Source: Candidatus Thiodiazotropha sp. (ex Monitilora ramsayi)
Lineage (GTDB): Bacteria > Pseudomonadota > Gammaproteobacteria > Chromatiales > Chromatiaceae
Direction: 5' to 3'
Assembly (NCBI GenBank): GCA_025655595.1
Contig: JAHXIO010000010.1
Location: forward strand, 182,114-246,113
DNA length: 64,000 bases
Shown: positions 36,073-44,836 of the stretch, one piece after another
How the letters are laid out: every line of letters starts with the position of its first letter
Numbering within the stretch: the stretch's first letter is position 1
Made by a program: the position numbers and the translations under genes
The notes under the pieces: model-generated
What the model was told of the DNA's origin: nothing
What the model saw: the letters and a program-made list of their open reading frames with translations, nothing else
Database searches by the model: none

Positions 36073-37518
36073 GTGTTCAATTGGTTGGTACAACTATTCC
36101 ACAAGGCTCCTGTGCCTATCAGCATCAAGTGGACGATCTATATCGGCACACTGATCACTCTTGTCATGGGAATTTTGGGCTGGTTTCTCATAACCCAGCA
36201 AAACAGCTTCCACATGCGGGAGGTAAAGGGTTTTGGCGAAATCCTGGTCGAACAACTCGCCCACTCAGCCAGCGAACCCCTGCTTGCGGACGATCAATTC
36301 AATCTGCAGGGACTCGTTAGTCGTCAGACGCAAAACCATAATGTGGTCGGTGCAGCCATCGTACCCAGTGGTAAACCCTGGGTAATCTCCGGCAAAGTGC
36401 CTGGCGAGGTCCCTTCTGCAGACAATCTTGCGCCGATGATCTGGTCCTGGCGGGATGAACAGCAGTTGCGCCACCCAGCCATCACCTTCTTCAGCCCCAT
36501 CAGTTTCCGGGACGTGGTTGCCGGTCATGCCATCATCACCCTCGACCGTGAGTTTTTGGACAGGGATCAAAAACGCACCATCGGCATCATCAGTTACGCG
36601 ACGATCGGTTTGATCCTGATTGCGGGAATTCTCTCTTATATTCTCAGCAAGAGGCTCAGCCGCCCCATCACGCTTCTCGCTGAAGCCGGCAGAGTTGCAG
36701 AACACGGCGCGCTGGTGAGCCCACAGGATATGAACCGACAGGACGAGATCGGTCAGATCTACGCCCATTTCGACCGCATGACTGTCGGCATGCTGGAAAA
36801 GCGCCAGGTGGAAGATGCCCTCTCACGCTATGTCTCACCGGTGGTGGCGGAGAAAATCCTCTCCAACCTTTCACAACAACGTCTGCCGAACCAGGAGATG
36901 GAGGGCAGCGTACTCTTTTGTGATATCGTCGGCTTCACCCAACTGTCGGAAGACCTGCCGGCGGATGAGGTGGCTGATCTGCTGAACCTCTATCTCGGCG
37001 CCATCGCCGATGCCGCCCATCGCTGTCGCGGCGTGGTGGACAAATTTATCGGCGACAGTGCCATGATACTATTCGGCGTACCCGAGACCGACAGGGAGCA
37101 TGGGATGCAGGCCATCAGTTGTGCCTGGTTGATTCAGGCCATGGTCAGACACATCAACAAGCAACGCAGACAGCAAGGCAAGGAACCCATCATGCTGCGC
37201 ATCGGTATCAACAGCGGTCTCATGCTGGCGGGAAACATCGGCATCCCCGATCGTCTCGAATATACCGTGGTTGGCGATACGGTGAATCTGGCTTCCCGAC
37301 TATGCGGTGCCGCACCGGCTGACGGCATCATGATGAGCGAAGCGACAGCGATATTTCCCGGCGTTGCGGATATGGTGGATCTGCATCAGCAGCCGGCACT
37401 CAAGATCCGCGGTAGAAAAAATCTGGTAAAGCCCTCCATTGCGGGAACACCCTCCCGAGAATTTGGTCAATGGTTGATGCGTACCATGTCACATATCCTG
37501 CACAAGAATACTGAATGA
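36073..37518 (+). CDS. Membrane adenylate/guanylate cyclase with HAMP domain
   Basis: 481 residues, GTG start at 36073 with AGGA about 12 bp upstream. Transmembrane helices near 18-40 and 172-192 flank a periplasmic sensor region of about 130 residues. HAMP near 193-245 leads to a class III cyclase catalytic domain with FCDIVGFTQLSEDL near 282 and VDKFIGDSAMILFGVP near 325. Substrate-specifying residues cannot be settled by eye. It overlaps a TPR lipoprotein gene by 4 bp. The RND protein at 49.8 kb with a cyclic-nucleotide-binding domain could be a local receiver (speculative). Confidence 0.88.
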   Translation: MFNWLVQLFHKAPVPISIKWTIYIGTLITLVMGILGWFLITQQNSFHMREVKGFGEILVEQLAHSASEPLLADDQFNLQGLVSRQTQNHNVVGAAIVPSGKPWVISGKVPGEVPSADNLAPMIWSWRDEQQLRHPAITFFSPISFRDVVAGHAIITLDREFLDRDQKRTIGIISYATIGLILIAGILSYILSKRLSRPITLLAEAGRVAEHGALVSPQDMNRQDEIGQIYAHFDRMTVGMLEKRQVEDALSRYVSPVVAEKILSNLSQQRLPNQEMEGSVLFCDIVGFTQLSEDLPADEVADLLNLYLGAIADAAHRCRGVVDKFIGDSAMILFGVPETDREHGMQAISCAWLIQAMVRHINKQRRQQGKEPIMLRIGINSGLMLAGNIGIPDRLEYTVVGDTVNLASRLCGAAPADGIMMSEATAIFPGVADMVDLHQQPALKIRGRKNLVKPSIAGTPSREFGQWLMRTMSHILHKNTE

Positions 37519-38468
37519 ATCTCACTTCGATTAACCCGCTCTTTCTGCTCTGCCTTACCCTGCTCACCGGCTGCCAGGTGTTGGAGTTCAAGAAGACTTC
37601 TGTCGACCCCAAACCCAACAAAGACACCATCACTGCGGTCAAGCAATTGGAGGCCAAAGGGCGATACGGACAGGCCATCAGCCTGTTGGAATCCGCCATC
37701 AGCCAGGACGGCAAAGCCGAACCATACACCACTGCGCTGCGGGAGATCAGATTGCAGCAGACGGCATTGGAGCAGGAGCTCCTGGACCAGTTGCTGATCA
37801 GCCAGACTTCTGCGCTGAAAAATCAAGTACCGATTCTCGAGCAGTTGATACGCTCCAACCAGGAGGATCCGGAATATTCCCGTATGTTGGAACAAACCCA
37901 GTTACAACTCCAACAACTCAGAGAGAATCTGTCCGAATGCGGGTGGCGCCATTTCAAAAAGAATAATGCTCTGGCAAAGGACTGTCTGACGCTCTCCCTC
38001 TCCCTGGAAGAGGACGAGCAGGACGAACGCCTGATGACCTACCTGCTGGACGAACAGATACAGGATAAGAAAAAGACGGAGAATATGGAGCGGGCACAGC
38101 GTGAGATGGCTTGGAAACACAGGAATAGGAAGCGCCTGGAACAGGCGGAGCGATACAGTGAATCCGGACAACTGACTGAGGCCAGACGCATTCTTAAACT
38201 CATCCTGAAGGAAGATGCCAAAAACAAATCAGCTAAGAGTCTGCTGGCCAAGGTGGAGACCCGGCTCAAGAACTATATGGAAAACTTGCTCACGGCCGGT
38301 GATCGCCTCTATCGGGAAGGAGAGATCGAGGGCGCCAAGGCTACCTGGCGCGCCGCCCTGTCCCTCGATCCATCGGACAAACGGGCCAGGGAGAAGATCG
38401 AGCGGGCCCAGCGCGTGCTGGACAATCTGGAAAATTTACGAAAAAGTGGGCCGAATAACGGGAATTGA
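37515..38468 (+). CDS. Lipoprotein with helical TPR-like repeats
   Basis: 317 residues. Lipobox LLTGC near residues 16-20 follows a hydrophobic signal. The rest is almost wholly helical, with TPR-like units (YGQAISLLESAISQDG near 54-69; QLTEARRILKLILKEDAKN near 216-234; EGAKATWRAALSLDPSDKRAREKI near 275-298). The gene is coupled to the cyclase by an ATGA overlap. It probably is a periplasm-facing scaffold that works with the cyclase's sensor region (inference). The pairing of a class III cyclase with a TPR lipoprotein recurs in gammaproteobacteria to my knowledge, but I cannot verify this here. Confidence 0.75.
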   Translation: MNLTSINPLFLLCLTLLTGCQVLEFKKTSVDPKPNKDTITAVKQLEAKGRYGQAISLLESAISQDGKAEPYTTALREIRLQQTALEQELLDQLLISQTSALKNQVPILEQLIRSNQEDPEYSRMLEQTQLQLQQLRENLSECGWRHFKKNNALAKDCLTLSLSLEEDEQDERLMTYLLDEQIQDKKKTENMERAQREMAWKHRNRKRLEQAERYSESGQLTEARRILKLILKEDAKNKSAKSLLAKVETRLKNYMENLLTAGDRLYREGEIEGAKATWRAALSLDPSDKRAREKIERAQRVLDNLENLRKSGPNNGN

Positions 38469-38768
38469 GACCAGGGTTCTCACACTCAATGACGTCTTAT
38501 CTTGAAAATCGCATTCACTGGTGGCCGATCTCCGCCGATTGGTTATAATTCCGCCCTGTCGCAATCTTCCCTCCGTACTGGAGGAAGCATTGTTTCTTCT
38601 GAATCTTAAGGCTTGATAACTAGCCTAAGCAAATTAATTCCGGAAACGTATCCCCTGGTACCAACACCGGTCAAGGCGACTCGCAATCGTTTATTTGATG
38701 AAACAGAGTGATCCACGGTGTTGAATAACAGAAACCCTTCAGACCTTCGCCTGGCTTGGACGTGCCAT
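38469..38768. other. 300-bp spacer before the DUF3943 gene
   Basis: Contains a TATAAT hexamer at 38544-38549 without a convincing -35 box at 17 bp. Two small hairpins follow: CTTCC-CTCC/GGAGGAAG near 38569-38590, and AGGCTTGATAACTAGCCT near 38609-38627. No ORF or tRNA is evident. Confidence 0.4.
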
Positions 38769-39680
38769 ATGAAATCCAGCCTGATCGTCCTGATAATGCT
38801 CCTACAATCAGGGATTGTGTTGGGTGACTCTCAGTGGCTCCCGGAAAGCCCACTCTCTTTTTATGAAACAGAGGCTGATCGTCTCTTTCTGAAATCGGTG
38901 ATGCACGAACAGCGATTCGATTCTACGGAGTATGGACTGGGTGAACTGGATGAACCGTTTACCGGTCCGCCAGCCAGACCCTATGGCTTTGGCAGGGAGC
39001 TGGACGATCAGAGTCCGGCTGATTTCGATGGCCTCCAACGGGATACTGCCTATTTCTTTGGCTACCAGTTCTTCATTATCGGTGCGCTCTATGTGCTGCC
39101 GGAAAGCGTCTCGGCCTGGAGCGACGAGCAGAAAGAAGAGTACACATTCGAAAAATGGAAGGAGAATGTCACCCATCCCAGGTGGGATCCGGATGAGTGG
39201 TACATCAACTACATACTGCATCCCTACTGGGGTATGACCTATTACACCCGTGGCCGTGAGCGAGGACTGACCGAAGTCGGCGCATTCTGGTACTCCTTTA
39301 CCCTTTCAGCGATTTATGAATTCGGTCTCGAAGCGCTTTTTGAGCCCGTGTCCATCCAGGACGTTATTTTTACCCCGACGTTAGGTTCAGCGCTGGGCTG
39401 GTACCTGGAAGACGTTCGCAGAGAGATTAAAGGCCAAAACGAATTCAGCGGCTGGGACAAGACCATTCTGATCGCAACCGACCCCTTGGGTACACTCAAT
39501 ACCATGACCGACAACCTGTTCGGTGTTGGAGTGGAAAGTGAGGTTGAGTTCCGCTCCTTTTATCAGAGCCCAATCATCACCACCCGGGAGGCATGGCAAC
39601 TCAATGATGACTATGAACGCCGACTCAATCCGGTGGTCACCGACTATCTCGGACTCGAACTGACGTTACGCTGGCACTGA
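38769..39680 (+). CDS. DUF3943 domain protein, exported
   Basis: 303 residues from the Met at 38769 (MKSSLIVLIMLLQSGIVLG), a good signal peptide; the longer frame begins 51 bp earlier. The DUF3943 hallmarks are FFGYQFFIIGALYVLPES, DEWYINYILHPYWGMTYYTRGRERG and ALFEPVSIQDVIFTPTLGSALG. The His and Arg residues in the HPYWG...YYxRGRERG block are conserved in this family of unknown function, often predicted as an envelope or outer-membrane protein. It stands between the cyclase/lipoprotein pair and convergent lptG. Confidence 0.84.
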   Translation: MKSSLIVLIMLLQSGIVLGDSQWLPESPLSFYETEADRLFLKSVMHEQRFDSTEYGLGELDEPFTGPPARPYGFGRELDDQSPADFDGLQRDTAYFFGYQFFIIGALYVLPESVSAWSDEQKEEYTFEKWKENVTHPRWDPDEWYINYILHPYWGMTYYTRGRERGLTEVGAFWYSFTLSAIYEFGLEALFEPVSIQDVIFTPTLGSALGWYLEDVRREIKGQNEFSGWDKTILIATDPLGTLNTMTDNLFGVGVESEVEFRSFYQSPIITTREAWQLNDDYERRLNPVVTDYLGLELTLRWH

Positions 39681-39704
39681 AACAATCCCGCTTGATCAAG
39701 CCTT

Positions 39705-40772
39705 TTATTGGCCTACCCGGCGAAACTTCCAGAGCGCATAACCAAAGAAGAGTAATATTGGTAAAATCGTTGTGACTATGGCGTTCAAGGCATAGACGAC
39801 GGCCAGATATGAGAAAGCTCTATTGAGCAGGTAGAAAACAATACCAATCATCGCCCCGACGAAGATACGTTGTCCGATACCCACACTGCGCAGGGAACCG
39901 AAGACAAAGGGAATGCTGAGAAACAACATGACCAGAGTGACTGCCGGCGAGAACACCTTGCCCCAGAACGCCACCTCATATCTCTGCGAAGCCTGTCCGT
40001 TCAGTTTTAGATATTCGACGTAACGCCACAGGTCCCAGGCGGCAAGCATATGGGGTTTGACTGAAACCACATCGAGAACCGACGGCTCCAGCTGTGTCTG
40101 CCAGTGTTGCCGCTCGCGGGTCTCCACCTCTATCCTGCTATCCTTGAACCGGCTCTCCCGTATCGACTCCAATATCCACCCCGACTCCCCATAAACTGCT
40201 CCTCGTGCATGCAGCGCCCTCTGTAGCCGCTGCTGATCGTCATAGTGGTAGATCGAAATATTAGCCAGCTTCTGGTCTGGTAATATCTGACGAATATTGA
40301 TGAATGTATTCTCATCCCTGGACCAGAATCCATATCGCGTCTTCAGCATGATCTGGTTCGATAAGGCTGCCATCTTCATACGCTGAGCCTGCAGCTCGGC
40401 CTGGGGTGCGAGGTTTTCCCCGATTAGCAGTATCACCAACAGCACCACCAAACCGCTTTTAAGTGTGGCAAGCACTATCCTGCCGATAGAAACGCCGGCT
40501 GCCCGCATGGCCATGAGCTCGGCGTTCCCGGCCAAAGCACCCAACCCGATCAAACTGCCCAACAAAGTGGCGAGGGGAAAGATCTCATAAGTGTAACGGG
40601 GCAATGTCAGTGCAACATAGGTGTAGGCCATGCCTGTGGTGTAGTTACCGTCCACATCCTCCAGTTCAGACACCACCTCGAAAAAACCGATCAGTACCAA
40701 CAGCAGCAAAAGCACACCGGTGATACTCAGCAGTACGGCACGTCCGATGTATCTATCCAACAGGGAAATCAC
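39705..40772 (-). CDS. lptG: LPS export permease LptG
   Basis: About 355 residues with a GTG start at 40772. Its GTGA overlaps the lptF stop by 4 bp, which decides the start; a longer frame from 40874 runs over lptF. Six transmembrane helices with the beta-jellyroll periplasmic domain between helices 3 and 4 (residues about 130-265). Family pattern: LLDRYIGRAVLLSITGVLLLL at the N-terminus and VGIGQRIFVGAMIGIVFYLLNRAFSY near the end. Together with LptF and LptB2 it extracts LPS from the inner membrane. Confidence 0.94.
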   Translation of the reverse strand: MISLLDRYIGRAVLLSITGVLLLLLVLIGFFEVVSELEDVDGNYTTGMAYTYVALTLPRYTYEIFPLATLLGSLIGLGALAGNAELMAMRAAGVSIGRIVLATLKSGLVVLLVILLIGENLAPQAELQAQRMKMAALSNQIMLKTRYGFWSRDENTFINIRQILPDQKLANISIYHYDDQQRLQRALHARGAVYGESGWILESIRESRFKDSRIEVETRERQHWQTQLEPSVLDVVSVKPHMLAAWDLWRYVEYLKLNGQASQRYEVAFWGKVFSPAVTLVMLFLSIPFVFGSLRSVGIGQRIFVGAMIGIVFYLLNRAFSYLAVVYALNAIVTTILPILLFFGYALWKFRRVGQ

Positions 40773-41875
40773 GCCATCCCTCCACTGAGCCTGCGACGCC
40801 AGCCTCGGTACCAGCCGGTATCGGGTAGCAATAGGAACAGGCCGACTGCTGCCAAGGTGACATGGACCCACCATATGCCCATCCAGTCAGGTGTCACGCC
40901 TTCAATCATCCATCGTTCCGCCGCTCCCTGGAGACTCAGATAGAGGGTGTAGAGCACAAACGCCAGTACCAGACGCCCGAAGGGGCCCTGTCTAGGCATT
41001 GAACGGCTCAGTGGCAGGCTGAGTAGGGCGAAGACCAAAAGCCCGAAAATCTGGGAGAGCCTCATCTGAAACTCCGCATGGTCTTCGATCGAACCCGACG
41101 CCAACAATACCCGATTGCTTAACGCCTTCCTCTTCTGCTCGATCTCACCTTTTCCCCGCTCTTGAATACGCAGGGCATATTGCTGAAACTCACTCACCCG
41201 ATAGTCAGACTGCCCCGGGCTGCCCTCATACCGATAACCATTATTCAGTACCAGGTAGCGATCCCCGGTGGTCTCATCGATCTTCTGAAAACCACTTTCA
41301 GCACTAATCAGGCTAATCGTTCCTTGTCGACGCTGTTGTATGAAGATATGACTCATACGGCGCTCGTTTTCCGACATCGACTGGGCATAGAGCACCAGTT
41401 CTCCCTTACTGTATTCATTGAAATTTCCAGCGCTGATACCGGCCAACTCAGAAGCCTGACCCTGTTGGGAGGCGATCAGTTCCGCACTCACACGGTTGGC
41501 CCAGGGCTGCACAAACATGGAGAGCAAGGCGGTCAGAAACACTACCGGCAGCACCGCGAAAAAGAGGGAACGGTAGAGCTGCATCCCCCCCACACCACAA
41601 GACTCAAGCGCCACGATTTCGCTGTCCCGGTACATACGGCCGACGGCATAGAGCACTGCGAAAAAGAAAGCCGGCGGTACCAACCGGGCAAGATATCCGG
41701 ACATCTGCAGGCCCAATAGCTGAAACAGGAGATGAGTGCTGAGCTCACCGGACGCCACCTCCTTAAGCAGCTTGATGAAACTGTTACTCATCAAAATCAG
41801 CATCAATACCAGCAGGATCGCCAACAGCGCCTTCAACACCTCCTTCAGCAAATAACGGTCGATGATCCTGATCAT
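40769..41875 (-). CDS. lptF: LPS export permease LptF
   Basis: 368 residues. MIRIIDRYLLKEVLKALLAILLVLMLI is the typical LptF N-terminus. Six helices bracket a periplasmic domain containing GISAGNFNEYSKGELVLYAQS and ESGFQKIDETTGDRYLVLNNGYRYEG. LptF heads the lptFG operon and is divergent from pepA across about 140 bp, the standard gammaproteobacterial layout. It forms the inner-membrane heterodimer with LptG. Confidence 0.95.
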   Translation of the reverse strand: MIRIIDRYLLKEVLKALLAILLVLMLILMSNSFIKLLKEVASGELSTHLLFQLLGLQMSGYLARLVPPAFFFAVLYAVGRMYRDSEIVALESCGVGGMQLYRSLFFAVLPVVFLTALLSMFVQPWANRVSAELIASQQGQASELAGISAGNFNEYSKGELVLYAQSMSENERRMSHIFIQQRRQGTISLISAESGFQKIDETTGDRYLVLNNGYRYEGSPGQSDYRVSEFQQYALRIQERGKGEIEQKRKALSNRVLLASGSIEDHAEFQMRLSQIFGLLVFALLSLPLSRSMPRQGPFGRLVLAFVLYTLYLSLQGAAERWMIEGVTPDWMGIWWVHVTLAAVGLFLLLPDTGWYRGWRRRLSGGMA

Positions 41876-42017
41876 GGGACGATGGTAAATTGTTTAACTT
41901 TCGGTAGACTTGGATAATTCCGTACAAAAGCTGCGCGGACTTTGCCCGCAGTACTGTTTATCCTACAGATATCGATCATCGACAAGAACCTATTTTCACT
42001 CTGAGGCCCTAGCTCCC

Positions 42018-43517
42018 ATGGAATACTCCATCAAATCCGGCGATCCATCCACTCAACGCACAGCCTGCCTGATTCTGGGTGTCTTCGCCCGCCGCCAGTT
42101 AACCCCACTTGCGCAACAGGTGGACAAAGCCAGCAAGGGTCATCTCAGCAGACTGCTCAAACGCGGTGATATGGATGGCAACACGGGACAGCAATTGATG
42201 ATCTATGAGGTTCCGGGGGTCAGCGCGGAACGTATCCTGCTGGTCGGCCTGGGCAAGGCGAGTGAACTTAACATGAAGCACTATGCCAGTGCCATCTCGG
42301 GAGCGGTCAAAACACTCAACGAGAGCCATCCCATTGAAGCGATCTGCGGCCTCTGCGATGTGGAGATTGAAGAGAACAACCTTTACCAGGTCATACGTGA
42401 AACCGTACTGCAGGCCGAAGAGACCCTCTATGCATATACCGAGACCAAGAGCGAAAAGAAAAAGCCTTCCCGTCCTCTGAAACGGCTCAGCCTCTTCATC
42501 CACGACAGGCGCCAGTTGAAGGCTGCACGCAAGGCATTGGGACACGCGCAGGCAATAGCCAGCGGTGTCGCATTCACCAAGGACCTCTCCAACCTCCCCG
42601 GCAATATCTGCACACCCAGCTATCTGGCCAGCCAGGCCCGCGCGTTGGGCCGCAACAACGAGAAACTAAGGGTTCAGATCCTGGAGGAGAAACAGATGGA
42701 GAAACTGGGGATGGGAGCCCTGCTCTCCGTCTCCCGCGGCAGCCGACAACCTGCGAAGCTGATCATCATGGAGTACAAGGGGGGTAAATCCGGTGCCAAG
42801 CCGATAGTCCTGGTGGGTAAAGGTCTGACCTTCGATGCCGGCGGCATCTCTATCAAGCCCTCCGCCGCCATGGACGAGATGAAATACGATATGTGTGGCG
42901 GCGCCAGCGTTTTCGGTACATTGAAGGCCTGTATGGATATGGAGCTGCCGATCAACCTGATCGGTGTTGTACCCTCATCGGAAAACCTGCCGGACGGAGA
43001 CGCCAACAAACCCGGCGATATCGTGACCAGCATGTCGGGACAGACCATCGAGGTTCTCAACACCGATGCGGAAGGCCGATTGATACTCTGCGACGCCCTC
43101 ACCTACAGCGAGCGATTCGAGCCCGCTGCTGTGATCGATATTGCCACCCTGACCGGTGCCTGTATCGTCGCCCTTGGTAATCAGGCCTCCGGATTGATGG
43201 CGAATAACGACAAACTGGCAACCGAGGTGCTCGCAGCCGGCGAACATGCTGGAGACCGGGCTTGGCAGCTACCCCTGTGGGATGGCTACCAGGATCAGCT
43301 CAAGAGTAATTTCGCTGACATGGCCAACATCGGCGGCAAAGGCGCCGGCACCATCACCGCTGCCTGCTTTCTCTCCCGCTATACGAAAAAATTCAAATGG
43401 GCTCATCTCGATATTGCCGGTACTGCCTGGCGGAGCGGCGCCAATAAAGGCGCGACCGGCCGTCCGGTGCCACTTCTGACCCAGTTCCTGTTGCAGCGCT
43501 GTGGGCAGAGCGACTGA
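42018..43517 (+). CDS. pepA: Leucyl aminopeptidase (M17) PepA
   Basis: 499 residues from the Met at 42018 (MEYSIKSGDPSTQRT), the family length; the frame is open 36 codons further upstream but those codons look non-coding. The two-zinc site is complete: VGKGLTFDAGGISIKP near 270-285 (Lys, Asp), MKYDMCGGA near 293, and NTDAEGRLIL near 348-357. PepA is a hexameric cytosolic aminopeptidase and, in E. coli, also a DNA-binding protein at cer/carAB. It is divergent from lptFG and overlaps holC by one base. Confidence 0.96.
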   Translation: MEYSIKSGDPSTQRTACLILGVFARRQLTPLAQQVDKASKGHLSRLLKRGDMDGNTGQQLMIYEVPGVSAERILLVGLGKASELNMKHYASAISGAVKTLNESHPIEAICGLCDVEIEENNLYQVIRETVLQAEETLYAYTETKSEKKKPSRPLKRLSLFIHDRRQLKAARKALGHAQAIASGVAFTKDLSNLPGNICTPSYLASQARALGRNNEKLRVQILEEKQMEKLGMGALLSVSRGSRQPAKLIIMEYKGGKSGAKPIVLVGKGLTFDAGGISIKPSAAMDEMKYDMCGGASVFGTLKACMDMELPINLIGVVPSSENLPDGDANKPGDIVTSMSGQTIEVLNTDAEGRLILCDALTYSERFEPAAVIDIATLTGACIVALGNQASGLMANNDKLATEVLAAGEHAGDRAWQLPLWDGYQDQLKSNFADMANIGGKGAGTITAACFLSRYTKKFKWAHLDIAGTAWRSGANKGATGRPVPLLTQFLLQRCGQSD

Positions 43518-43948
43518 TGACCCAGGTCGACTTCTATGTGTTGGACGAACAGGCCAGCGGTAATCGCTATACCCTCGCCTGTCGTCTGAGCGAAAAGATC
43601 TACCACCAGGGAAGACGTATCCTCATCCACACCGCCACAGCCGAAGAGACCCGTCACATGGACCGCTTGCTCTGGACCTACCGCCAGGGCAGCTTCATCC
43701 CCCACGGCACAGCAGGGGATTGTGAACCATCGGTCACTCCTGTCATTATTACCCATGAGGAAGCAGCGGGTGATGCGGAGCATGACGTACTGATCAACCT
43801 TTGTGCCGAAGTACCGGGCTTCTTCAGCCGTTTTGACAGAGTGGCGGAGATTATCGACAAAGAACCGCAGGTCGTCACTGCGGGCCGTGAACGTTTCCGT
43901 TTCTACAGGGACAGGGGGTATCCCCTCAACAAGCACGACATCAGATAG
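43517..43948 (+). CDS. holC: DNA polymerase III chi subunit
   Basis: 143 residues. VDFYVLDEQASGNRYTLACRLSEKIYHQGRRILIHTATAEE at the N-terminus and VLINLCAEVPGFFSRFDRVAEIID near 92-116 are HolC signatures. Chi links the clamp loader to SSB. It starts on the last base of pepA (TGATG), as usual. In most gammaproteobacteria valS follows; here an acidic protein and a VOC protein do. Confidence 0.94.
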   Translation: MTQVDFYVLDEQASGNRYTLACRLSEKIYHQGRRILIHTATAEETRHMDRLLWTYRQGSFIPHGTAGDCEPSVTPVIITHEEAAGDAEHDVLINLCAEVPGFFSRFDRVAEIIDKEPQVVTAGRERFRFYRDRGYPLNKHDIR

Positions 43949-44338
43949 ATGAACAGCCACGAAACAGAGAAAACCGAGGCTTCAGATATCCCGCTGCTGG
44001 AAGATGTGGTCACGCCGGAAGAGCTGGAGTCCGAATCGGAATATATCACTTTCGCAGAGGAGGCATCTGAAGATACTGAAACTCAGGTGCCCGAGTATGA
44101 CGAAGTATTGCTCGCCATGCGAGACAGTATCGTCGAACAGTTGCTACAGGATCTGCGGCCGATGGTTGCCGAAGCGGTGAAATCGGCAATCGGCGAAACT
44201 GTCGGCCGAATTACACAGATGTTGCATGATGAACTCGACAGCCCGCTTGAACATCGTATCCGCTGTCTTATCGAGGAACACATGGAAGCTGAGTTCGGCC
44301 CCCGGGAGCAACACCTGAAAGGTAGTAGCGAGTCATAA
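43949..44338 (+). CDS. Acidic protein of unknown function between holC and VOC gene
   Basis: 129 residues, strongly acidic N-terminus (EDVVTPEELESESEYITFAEEASEDTETQVPEYDEV) then a helical domain (DSIVEQLLQDLRPMVAEAVKSAIGETVGRITQMLHDEL). It begins directly after the holC stop, so it is co-transcribed. The composition resembles disordered linkers plus a coiled-coil, as in DUF2486-like proteins beside holC; I cannot confirm a family. Possibly replisome-associated given its place (inference). Confidence 0.68.
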   Translation: MNSHETEKTEASDIPLLEDVVTPEELESESEYITFAEEASEDTETQVPEYDEVLLAMRDSIVEQLLQDLRPMVAEAVKSAIGETVGRITQMLHDELDSPLEHRIRCLIEEHMEAEFGPREQHLKGSSES

Positions 44339-44363
44339 AGTCTTACTTTCATGACAACCTGTA

Positions 44364-44753
44364 ATGAAACTCGAACGGCTTGATCATCTGGTCCTAACCG
44401 TAAAGGACGTCGAAACCACCTGCGACTTTTATGAAAGCGTCTTAGGCATGCAGGTTATCGAGTTTGCCGGTAGTCGAAAGGCACTCAAATTCGGTAGGCA
44501 GAAGATTAACCTGCACGAATATGGCCGAGAGTTCGAGCCTAAAGCAGAGCGGCCGACACCTGGATCCGCCGATCTCTGCTTTTTGACCGATACGCCTATT
44601 TCAGAAGTTATCACCCATTTGAATTCATGTCGTGTTGAGATAGTCGAAGGCCCTGTGGAACGCACCGGTACGGAAGGTCCCATTCTGTCGGTCTACCTGC
44701 GCGATCCCGATAACAATTTATTGGAGATCTCCAAATCGATTGTGCAGCCGTAG
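44364..44753 (+). CDS. VOC/glyoxalase family protein
   Basis: 129 residues with a single complete vicinal-oxygen-chelate module. Metal ligands are visible: His in RLDHLVLTVKD near residue 6, His in INLHEYG near 50, and Glu in NNLLEISKS near 122. Similar short proteins are annotated as glyoxalase or bleomycin/fosfomycin-resistance-like; the substrate is unknown. It follows the acidic protein by 25 bp and may share its transcript. An imperfect hairpin after the stop (CGGATG/CATCCG near 44752-44777) could end transcription. Confidence 0.85.
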   Translation: MKLERLDHLVLTVKDVETTCDFYESVLGMQVIEFAGSRKALKFGRQKINLHEYGREFEPKAERPTPGSADLCFLTDTPISEVITHLNSCRVEIVEGPVERTGTEGPILSVYLRDPDNNLLEISKSIVQP

Positions 44754-44836
44754 CGGATGAATAGGGACGCCCATCCGGTTGCTGCAATACTGCCCGGTGC
44801 GATGTGGTACTGCATCAGCTCTCCGTACAGTGAAAA

